A stretch of DNA of 64,000 nucleotides, from NCBI RefSeq assembly GCF_024362695.1, contig NC_065427.1, positions 1,426,001 through 1,490,000 of the forward strand, read 5' to 3'. Position 1 is the first letter of the stretch; every line of letters starts with the position of its first letter. The translations under genes were made by a program, and so were the position numbers. Below, piece by piece: positions 21,901 to 33,900 of this stretch. The DNA is from Pectinophora gossypiella (Eukaryota > Arthropoda > Insecta > Lepidoptera > Gelechiidae). The notes beneath the pieces are model-generated. The model was not told the origin of the DNA. It did no database searches and was given only the letters and a program-made list of their open reading frames with translations.

Positions 21901-24900
21901 GGGAAGAATAGAATAGCCTCCTAACGCCGAGATTTGCAGACACAATAGTTAAACAATGCAGTTGGGATTTTAAAAGGACATTCGGTCGTACGACTTTAAA
22001 GCAGTGGTTTCCCTCTTGCCTTCCGCCTGAAAATAAGTAAAGCGCCATAAACCAAATGACCAAACCAGCATCGCGATTGACTTTCCAGGGTCTACCGAAG
22101 CAGAGCCACTGATGAACCACGTGGACGGAGACCACAATGATAGACACAAACCCTACATTGAAGACTACCTATGGAACGGGCAGAAACCAGGAGTGCAGAG
22201 GTGAGTAACCAGCCCTTGTAACCTGACCAACCCCAGAGGTTTGTGTGTCTACTTCATACAAACGATTATGGAAAATATTATACTGTGAATGCTATCCGAG
22301 GAAAATCTAAAAACTTGGAACAAGAGACAAAGAAGGAAGATGATTAAAAAGATACTACTATTAATTGAAAAAACACTTACACATGTATAGATTTTGTTGG
22401 AAAAGGCTGCCTTAAAAACATAAATGTAATTTATGATTCAAGTTAACAAAAAGGTTATATAAATCGTGTTGTTATAAACTGTATTTATAATGGAAACCTT
22501 ACGATGGCAGCGTAAGTTACTGAAGCTTTCATTTAAGAAGATTAAGCGTCTAAGATACTTAAAGGTATTTTGCAATCGTTACATTTTTGAAGTAGACATT
22601 CAAACCATAACTCAACTAAACCTAACTACCTGTGAAGCAACAAAAGCTCACATATGGATATTTTGATTCCAAAAATATCTTAACCAGGCCTTTGCTTCCC
22701 ACATTTCATATGAAGCTTCATCTAGTTTATTTTATAGATTGTTTCTATATTCTACTTACTTAATATTCTACCTATCTATCATTTCACTGGCATGCTTTGG
22801 TTTCTAAACACAATACAAACCATTCATTACATTCAAGGGAAACAGTCTATAATACCTAAAGCCACAAATAACATAAAAATTATCAAAATCCATTTATCAT
22901 TATGCTTTGCTTCAGCTAAAGCAGCTTTTTCGCAAATAAATCTCGAAATATTTGAACCCAAAGGTCACAAACAGACCTTAGAGGTTAAAAATACGCCTCT
23001 AACCGATAATAAGTACCTACATATCACATTATTTTACCCAATTCACACTAACTTCACACGAATTATGTAAAATATTTTATTTATTTGAGAAATCCGTTAA
23101 AATCCGGACCTTTGAATATCATTGCATAATTTTGTAGATAAAAACAATATATTAAGTATTCATTAAAGATTTTGTAGATTCTTTAAAAGATTTTGATATT
23201 TATCTATCAGTTTGAAAATATTTTATAGATACCGTAACTTTTTCAGGTGAAGAAAAGAATGAGAAAATATGTTTTTGGGATAATATCACTGATGTAGCTT
23301 GCGAACTCTATGTTTAGCTTTATGTCAATTTGTGTTGAAGGAAATTTTATATTAGACCATACTTTGGGGCGAAAATTTTACTCTGTACGTCTGTAGTAGA
23401 CATGGATACCTATCTGCCTGAAATAAGATAAGATTTAAGGGATAATAAATCATCAAGATACACAAATCCCGTTCCTAAGTAATTAGGGTCGGTGCCTGGA
23501 TTACTTAGAATATTATTCTACCCAGGAGAAGATGAAATTCTACTCTGAATTTCAAGTTTGATAATTTATGCAAAATAATTCAGTCTTAATTTTACATCGT
23601 GTTTTATTTTGTACTTATCAGATGCTTCTATTTAATCTCTTTTTATCTGCACATTTTCTTGTAAATCATCAATAGGTACCAATTTCGGTCTTAAATTTTC
23701 AAATATTGCTTATTTCTGTCCTTTCAACAGCTGAAGGCAATATAAAAGTAATATGGTATTCCTATTAGAATATTCAGGCGAAATAAAATTTGGACATTTA
23801 CTTTCATTAACAAGTGATGGCTCTATATCAAAGTTTCCTCCAAACACCCGTTCTGCCCCTATTTTTCCGACTACAACACTGGGTACAGCAGAACAAAGTC
23901 TAAATTTCATTTTTGGTATTTGCTTACTAACTTTCCTCACGGTGGCGGTGTCTAGGCCGAGTAGAATAGTCCAAACTAACATTAGATTGGAATGAGAGCT
24001 ATAGTTTTATACTAATATCAATGTGTCCTGCACTTGTCGATGTGAACGTTCATTCAAGTTTTTGTTAGATTGTATGTCGTTGTTTCACCTACACTTCTAT
24101 TAACACTACTATAGGAATAGTTTTCAAGAGAGTCCACACTGTCTCAGTCTGTCTAGACTCTTCCAGGACTAACCTCACCATTGCGAGCTTAACAATTATT
24201 TGAAGCATGTCTAACCTTACTAACGGCGCGAGCTGTTTCTTTTGCGCATCATCATTCAAAGAAAACTCCAACCGTCTAAGACTGTCAAATGAAATTTTGC
24301 AGAAAATCGACGTTCCGTAGCGCGCTATCGGCCCTCATATCCAACGGGGAGGATCGTACCAAAGATAATAGGAAACGTTTCAAAAGCGAGTACAAAAAGA
24401 AATTTAGACCGTTCTCTCAGTACGTGTACGAGGCGTCTAAAGGGACATTTACGAAATGCAGGGGGAAAGGGAAGTCGAATGAGGAGGCGAAAGAGGCGAG
24501 CGAGAGGATGCTGGACGGGGCGGGGGCGGCGCGCGGGGGGGAGGGAGGTAGGGACGAGGAAGACAGCGCCAGCACGTTGCGCGCGGCAGGGCTGCAGCCG
24601 CTCACACGGCCGCAGGGTGACTCCTGGTACCGCGAGGTGCTGGACCTACGCAAGCGCGCCGGCGAGTACAAGGTCTGCCGCCATAACAACTACACCTCTA
24701 CACTATAATACCAACGAGAGAGAGAAATTGAGAGGAAAATTTTCGAACGAATGGTCCAACACTACATGCAATTTACTGAGAATACTGAACCAAGAAGACG
24801 AAGATTTTTCAAGAACAACAAAACTCAACAAATCGCGATCTTTTTTCAGCACCTTGGTGTTAATATTATAAATCATTTATTCATTAATGAATGTCGACTT

Positions 24901-27900
24901 AAAGTCAACGTCTTCTTCGTTCAGTAGAATAACACTACGACGAACATCTGAAACATAAATCGAAAATCAAATACATCAGTAGCTTAGCGTAAGAGCCAAA
25001 CAGTTTAGTAGATATGGTGACCTGTCAAGTATTAATTGTTTAACAAGAAACAAAGACCATAACAGAAACAGACAAAAATTAAATATAAACTCATACAGTC
25101 ATTGAAACAGACTTATAAACTTAAAACGCTTTCAAAAAAGTACGTAATTAGTCTTATGTACTACACACTACTAAAAGAATTTCAGAAGTGGTAATGTTGA
25201 CAATTTGCTTTAGGAAATAATTCAACTCATCACCATCGATAAATGACAAAGAAGTGGGCCATGAAATGAAGACATCTTAAATATTGTATTACGCTTTTGT
25301 CGTTCGCTTTGTAAGGACGATAGCCGACCTCACTATGGTTGGCGAGGCATCCATAGTGTCAGAGTTATTATTGAACCACCATCATACCCCTGACATATTA
25401 ACACACATAATGAAGTCATGGTTAACCATCAACACCCTCAATGCAACATAACAAGAACAACAATACAACAACAAGAATAACAACAAGAACAACAAAAAGG
25501 GGTTATGATTGCAATAAAACACTCGACAGAAAATGCAGAACTTGATAGGTCACTCGTCCTCACTGCTTTGGCTCCGAATCATGCTTCATCATATTCAAAG
25601 TGACCATTTTCAACAGTACCGCGGCTGGGGGACGGAGTTAGCCCCCGAGCACATCACACAGCTTTACAATAAGCAAATCGAACTGTGGTACCAAGTATCT
25701 CGGCGGTCCTCGCTCTCGGCCCTTTCACTCGCTTCCACCAATCACAAGTAAGTGATGCACTCCGAGTGGAACTGATTGGCTAGAAGGACCAATAGGCACG
25801 GCATCTTGTTTAGAACTGTGTGTCATTAGATCTTTCGCACTCTTGTTATCTGTAGGTTCTATATCGATATTTTCTTCATCATCATTATAACTCTTCACTG
25901 TTTTTTTATTACATATTATTTGACGATGTGATCTTACGGGTCAATCTAGAGGATGTCTTCTAGATTTGATGTCTACATGTATTTCTTGTTGTCGTCTCTT
26001 GGTCCTTCGAGCCGGATACCCTCGTGTACATTACCATAAGTAAGTTAGACGCAGAAAGGCTGATGCAAGCAAAGAATGGCTTGAATGGTTAATCGCCATT
26101 TACCATGCTCAGTATTGTAGTTAGTATCATCAGCCTGAATCCTCTTATTCTGACGTCATTCAAGTGCAATGTGATTTTAAAGCAATGTGCACACGCATAA
26201 ATAAAATTGTCAAAAAAATGATACACAACATCAAAGCAAAGCTGAAATATCAAAGCTTCATGTAAAAACAATAGTAGCGTATATTTGTTGACTTAAAAAT
26301 TTACATTTTGAGCGATGACTTACTTGAAAAACCCCGTTCTGTAGTCGGAGACTTTTTGCTGTAAAATATATGTTTACTATTGATCAACCTCACCAAGACG
26401 AGGTCGATGATAGACCTTATAAGACTCAAAAACGTCTTACGCAATGTAGCACTTTTTTAAAGAATATGTTCACTTTATGATGATATTTATTCTCCCTTAC
26501 GTTTATCCCGTTTTATACTTAAGTACCTAAGCTACGTGTATTTGTTTACGAAGATCTTCCATTAAATATTTCCGATGAAGTGCTACATCAGCTGGGATAG
26601 GGTCACCCAAATGTTACACCTGTTCAACCAGATCTTCAGAAACCTGGGAGTTAAACAGGCCATGTCAAAGCAATTAAAAAGCAATATTGCTATTTGCCAT
26701 TTCTTGATATTGCGCATTTAATTTGAATAGATAAATTGCTTCTATGTGGCCTTTAAACACCCCTGGTGAAGTTTGGTTTGAGGTAGTGGTAAAGAATAAA
26801 ATGATGATTTTATTTCTCCCAGAGCACTGCCTCGGGACGAGAAAGACGGGAAGGAATCCAAGGGCCACTCCCCGAAGAAGTTCAGGTCGTTCCGCTCGGC
26901 GCCGCACCAGTCCATCCATGCGAAGCTGCAGGAGACCAAGGCGTTGGAACGCTCCCCGCACAAGACTTCGCCCCAGAAGCAGAGGAAGAAGATGCATGGA
27001 CATAGCTTCGATGACGGAGCTGCCCATGATGGTAATGATTGGAACATGTGTATAAACTGTTCAAATCATATTGGCCTTTAAAAACTTGTGACAAAAAACG
27101 AATTTTAAGAAGTCCAATCATTGCATTTACTAAGAAGTCCTTCCAATCATTGCAGGGGCTAAAACCGAGCCGGCGGCGTTCCGATCCCCCCGACGGCGGC
27201 CCCGCTCAGCCGACCCGGCGCCCGCGCCTGCGCACTCCGTCAAACACGTGCCCAACGGACACGAGCCCCACCCGCGCCCCGCCAAGCCTACTGGTAACAT
27301 TGCTCGATGGTTTTTGCACTAGATGACACATCTCCTTCAATACTATCTTTGGTTTTAATAACTGCCATCAAAGTACACAATGGTACATTTTTTACACAAA
27401 TACCTGTTTAGAGAATGGCAGGAAAGCTTACATTGTTTTTATCGATCTTGTTACTCGTAACATTGATAAGTTCATTGTTAGTTTGTTAATATTCGGTTTA
27501 GGTTTGGTCCATTTTAAAATTTACGAGAATAATATCGTTATTTGATTAACAAATTATTGGGATGAAAGAATTTTAGTAACACCACATAGAAAATAATTTC
27601 GTTACTACATACGCAACATGTGTAGATGTAGATCGACATATCAATGACCGCGACATAACCTGTAAGTACCTATATATTCAACGAACATATCGTGAGTGAC
27701 TTTGCAAAATGGCGTATCTGCATTTTTTGCAAAAATAATTTGTGTCTTATTGACAATAGCAAAGGGTGCAAATCAGGGGGGGTTAAAATGGCCACATCGA
27801 AGCAAATCATCTAAGAAAGCAATATTGCTATTTGACATTTGTTTGCATTGCGCACTTACTTTTATGTGCGCAAATGTCAAATTGCAACATTGCTTTCTTA

Positions 27901-30900
27901 GATGAATTGCTTCGATGTGGCCATTTTAACCCCCCAGATTCGGCAGATTCGCATATACGCCAGTTAGCGACGACATGGTTGAACAATTAGCTAGCTCTAG
28001 GTACTTACGTATAATCATAGACTTGAAGAAGATATTTTCTAAATTATTCTCTACTGAAAACAGTTTTGATACTTTTGGATTTGTTCACTTTATTTTGACC
28101 GTAGCAGTTTGATATTCTTATAAAAAACAAAAAACTACTTATCTCGTCTAATATGAGTTTTGTTAATTTTATGTGTGTTAGTATCTAGCTACTCTACTGT
28201 ACGATATTATTCTATATTATTCTACTCTACTCTTGCTAATCGATGTGTTTAATCAATAAATGTTGTGTTCCTGCCTGGTGCTTGACCCCTCCCTATGAGG
28301 ATTTGGCTCTATTATTACTTATATAAGTTTTAAACAAACTGTTTATCGATTTTAAGTAAGTAAATCTATGATAGAGACGTCTTACAACTGTGATTTTATA
28401 TTTAAATCTTGCTAAACGTTGTGATTTTTTTGCTAAGCGGTTCTAAAAAGGTGACATTGTTGCAATTCATCTAAAACAGCCATATTGCTGTTTGACATTT
28501 TGTTGACGTTGCGCGCGTACTTTCATTTGCGCAAGTATGAACTTGCAATATTGCGTTTAAGATTAATTGCTTTAATGTGGCCTTTTTGACCCTCTAGTTT
28601 TACCTGTTTTAAGTAGATTTCGGAAAAAAAAATGTTTTAGAGCCAATCCTCACTAGCCAAAAAGTTTAGTAGAAAACATTTCTTGTAGGTTTGCCGTTGA
28701 GTAGAGGAGGTAGTAGTAGAGTTAGGTCGACCACGCGGGGAGGGCGATCGCCATCTGCGCCGAGCAAAACTGGGACCATTGGGGCTTCAGGGCCTGGCGC
28801 ATTGGCCAATGGGGCAACGGGTACACCGGGCCGGGGCCGCCGCAGTCGCAGCGTCTCGAAAGTGGGGATAAAATTGGGTGCGTACTCGAGTGACAGTTGC
28901 GTCGACGCTCTGTGATTTCTTTACTGGATGGCAACGGCTTTGTTCAAATTCTAATCTGTCAAGCTTAATATTCTAATTTTGAATTGGCAATGTGTTTTAT
29001 TCGGCCTGTTCTGTGGCTTTGATTGGTTAGATTATAAAATTTAACGGCCTTTTTCATTGCGATCTCGCATGACAGTTGTGATGGAAAAGCTTTTAAATTT
29101 TGTTAGAAATTGTTCCCGCTTTTTACCGTTTTTGGTTTGTGAGTTGAATTGTGTTTTGTCAGTGCGTCTACGCAACGTATGGTCACGGTAATGCATTGGC
29201 ACCACTTCGGGAATGGCTTGCACACGTCACGTGGTGTGTTTGTTCGTCTTGTCCGTGTGTAACACCTGCACTGACGTCACTAGGACCAGATGTGTCCGGG
29301 GAATCTGTTGAAGGAGGGATACTATCCAAGATATCTACAGAATACCCATGCATTATCCAGGAATAAAAAAAATACTGATTTTAACCTAAAAAGATTGTAA
29401 CCTTTGAGATAGGCAATGATTGAAATTAATTTGAAATTAAAAAAGTTGAGATACCTTCAATAATTTTTGGGAAGTAAGTTTCTAGTTGTAAAGGCACATT
29501 AGAGGAATAGTTTTAACGGTCAAAAATATTGATGTTTAGAGAGAAACTGTATCATAATTATACTTATCACGAATGTTCCTATGTTCCAGTAGAACTTATC
29601 CACATCGCAGCTGGATTGTATAATTCACTATATTATATTACAGCTAGCCGTTTTCAAAAACACGGCTGTTTTGTAATGCACCAAGTCAACAATTAGCCGT
29701 ATTGAATATGCAAAATTACCCTACAATATTTTTTTTTTTGTGCCTGTTCACTCTGGCCTTGAAAGCACCCGGATTATAATAATATGCATTCGGAAATACA
29801 TAAGACGACAGAGAATTCCACTCCCAAATTAGTCTGATGCGGCTAAAGGTAAGCCGCCATTTTGTGCAATGACAATCCGGTTAATTGTTGACTCGTACAA
29901 AATGGTCCTGTTTTTTAAAGCGGCTAGCTATTTTGTAATACAACGGATAATACAATCCGACTGCGACATCAATTTTTGTAATACAGTCTTTAAATATGAA
30001 AAAGTTATAAGTACCTACATTATAGATTGCAAATTTTATTTGCATGCGTTTTTTTTTCTTGTTAGCTGTTTGGCAACCTTCCACTAAGTGTTAGACATAG
30101 GTTTTAGAATTGTTTTACCTTTCTTTCAATATCTGTTAACATAAATGTCTTGATTATTTTTTTAATTTCATATTTTTATATAGATTTTAGGAACATTATT
30201 TTTGATTTACGTTTTGTGTTGAAACACGTGAATACCTATTGTATCTACTAAGTACTTAATTGTTATTGTTCGCACAATGTATGAAATGGTTGAAATAACG
30301 CAGCAATTTGACGAGCAGAATAACTGTGGCCAGTTTTACATTTAAATAATATTAACCTACCCATTATTTTTAAAACCGATTCCTTCAGACACCTCCTAAT
30401 TTTGTTTTAAGTTATCCCCGTCATTTTCTTGTCCGCCGAAATGGAAAGGGACGCTTGATTGTCAACAAGTTAATTTTAAAATGAATGAATAACCCGTGCA
30501 AATAAAATAGGCATCTCGCTGGTATGCAATCCGTTTGACGTGCTGTCTACTTAATTCTGTCGGGGTTAAGTTATACCTGTCATTTTCTTATCCACCGAAA
30601 AGGTAAGGGACGGGTAACCGACAGGCATAAAATTTACAGAACACCTGTCAATTTTAGGCAGAAATTAAAAAAGACCATCCAAACAATTTATATTTAGTTA
30701 ATATCCCGACAGAATTAAATTGACAGCACACGTCAAGCGGGTTGCATATCAGCGAGATGCCTATTTTATTCGCCCGGGTTATTCATTCATTTTAAATATA
30801 ACAGTTGTCAATCATCTGTCCCTTTCCTTTTCGGCGGATAAGAAAATGACAGGTATAACTTAAAATAAAATTCGCGGTGTCTGCAGGAATCGGGGCCTAT

Positions 30901-33900
30901 ATATGCATAAAAGCTACTTAATTGTTTTATAGAAAGCAACAGAAGGTCGCATATTCCTAGAATCAATATTATTATATCCCTTTCAACGTAGCATGATAAC
31001 TAATCACGCCGCGAAAGATACGAACTAATAAATTATATTTTGTTCTAAGCTGTTCACCGTTAGTACGACAGAGACATATAGGTATATCTGTCGTCTCGTT
31101 CACGCTAGACGATGTACTATCTCTGTCCTGCTGTCATTAAAATCATGCTACCTTAAAAGAGGTAAAATCATGACCCTCCTTTTGCATAATCAGGTAAAAA
31201 GGCCACAGTTCTTCACCTCAACCAAGCTTAACATAGAACCCAAATTGATTATAGATGACGAGATCCCGGCCCACCGTAGCGCTTCGGTTGCTAAAGATCA
31301 TTTCTTCGACGATTCTCCAGTGGTGAAGTCCCCTCCAGAACCGACTCGGGTGAAGTCCCCCGAACAGATGAACATGCGGTCACCCGACCCCGTCAACTGG
31401 ACTGTCCCGCTAGACACCGGGAAGACTTTCACTGTCACCCAAAATGTGAAAAGCGGTGAGTCACGGCTCATAAGTAGGCTAGTCGGCAAATGTAGTTAGA
31501 ATAAGTTTTTAGCCTAGTTCCTTTCTCGGTTTAAGGTTTTCGTGGGACTGATTCTACGATGAATATATTTTAATGGTTAAAAAGTTGTTGTAAAATTAGC
31601 CCTACTCAATCGCTCTGTACAAAAAGAGTATCTTTTTCTATAACTGCAGCCGTAGTATGGTATGCGACGCGGAAAATAAAGCGGAAATCGACCGATATAC
31701 TTACAGTCATATCAGTGCCCTGACATAAGCTGGCACTTTCTCAAAAATTATGTCATAAGTCTTTATACTTATGTTTGTTTACTGACTATAAGTAAGTATC
31801 TCCGACGTTTAATCTACTTTACGTAGATAGAAGGCATATGCTGCACTGTGCTGCACACATTGGTCGATCCTCGCGTTATTACTCACGTCGCGCCTGCCAT
31901 GCTACGGTCTCTGGTGGTGGTGTTGCTATAAAAACACGGGCAATTTAGGTGTTATCACATGAAAAAATTCTCAGGGCAAGCGGTCAAAGAGCAAACGGTT
32001 GATGTAATGTTGAATCGAATAAGATACTCTTTACCGCAATATTTGAAAGTATTAAATTTAAGGTCTTTGACTTGTTAACTTTTGTAGGTAAGCGATAAGG
32101 GACTGGTTTTAAAGCCATCACACTATCATACCACACTACACGTAGACAGTTGATACATTGTCATTCCATCTGTTTGGATAATTTTAAAGTGTGAATAGCA
32201 ACCCTAAGATTAGTGTGAAACAAAGTAGAAGCTTGCAACACTGACACTAAAGGCGACACAAAATCATACGCATAATCGTGTTGATAAATAATCTTTAACA
32301 AACACTCATTAAAATCTCATCATTTTGTTTCTCATCATCATGTTTGAGTTTGATGAGTTGACACATCACAGCAATTGTTTTTATTTGAACATTACGAGAT
32401 TTTTATATCCACAGAAACAAAAATTCTATGTGCAATAGACTTGGTTGAATATGACCAATCCTTTGCGTTGAAAGTCAAAGTTTAAAAATACCAACTGTCA
32501 ACATGAATTTCCGTGGATATAGAACGTAACGTTCACAGTCTCACTCATCGGTCCATACAACTCGCTCACCATATTTCAGATGAGAGCGTTAAGCGCCCTA
32601 GCTCTGAGTTTAAGGGTGGCTCCGTGGCAGACGACGGCGTGACTGCGAAGCTGGCAGGTACGACGACCACTGCCACCGCCTAGACCATCGGCCATACACG
32701 TTTTAATGAGTGTGACAGACAGACATGCGTCAGTGAACTCTGTGACACATCCTAGAGATCACTGCCACATACGCACGACACACGACCGACACCAGAAATA
32801 TATAATCTGTTTTATATTATATCTATTGAATAGTTCATGATTAAATTGTGTTAATCCAATAACTGAGATGCTTTTATTTATTTTGACCGTACTCCGCTGA
32901 GGCGTCTACCACGTATGTATTCACTCGTTTGTGTGTGTGTCTGTTTCGATGTTTGCGTACACTGTCACTGTATGGCACTTGATTTTTCCTATTGTTTCTT
33001 CATCTCATGTAAATGTCGTTCACTTTTGCATGCTGCCTGTCCTTCATCGGGAAGATGCCACCTGGCTTTCTACACCAATATGTATATTAACTATTAACAA
33101 TATGTATATAATATAGATTAAAATCAATACTTGGCTGTAAATATCTGAATAACTTAGGCTGTATTGGCACTGTACAGTTAAAGTACTTATATAAAGATAT
33201 TAGGCATCTTGTCGATTATACGATTGTTTCATTAGTGACGCTAGATTACTAGAAATGTTAGGCTAACTCCCTTAGTTTAGTCTGTCCTATAGGTGTTAGC
33301 GTCATTCCGAGCGATCCATGTCATAAAATTACCATTGTTGAAGGTTTTTTATAAAATAGTTGCATGAAATTGTTATAAATGTGAAGAAATGTAAGGAACT
33401 TTAGGTTCATGTATTTTTGGAGAAAAAATTCTCAGATATAGCATGTTACTTTTTCACTATTTTCAATATTAGAAGGTAGCATGTTTCAGTAACAAAAAAT
33501 AGTCAAAAGTATTTTAGACAAAAAAAATTAAAATGTTTTTATTTAGATACTTAAGTATAACACTTAGGTCACAGTAAACATTATCTTTGTTGAAACAGTA
33601 AGTACTTCAAAGTAAATCAGGTAGCGAAAAAACATAGGCGCTAGAACAACCAAGTCATTTCTTCGTCGCCCTTTGCAAATGTTTTCTAGCTAATGTTGCC
33701 AAATGTAGCAAGATAAGGAGATTTCTCTAGTTAAAAAAATATAGCCAATTGTTTTAATTAATGTTCTTTATGTGCTTCTCACTGTATGCAAGGAAGTTTG
33801 AAATGATTGCTTGATTTTTCAATAAAATTTACTTTACTTCTTTTAAGATTCGCAAGTATTTCGAAGCTCAGAATGTTTAAAACTTTTGCTGTTTTTGCAA

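Larger units (their letters stand above)
27294..28688 (+). other. Mdm1 intron with two M2 MITEs
   Basis: Holds the near-perfect MITE 27774-27938 and the diverged copy 28438-28603. The remainder is AT-rich and featureless. Confidence 0.6.
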
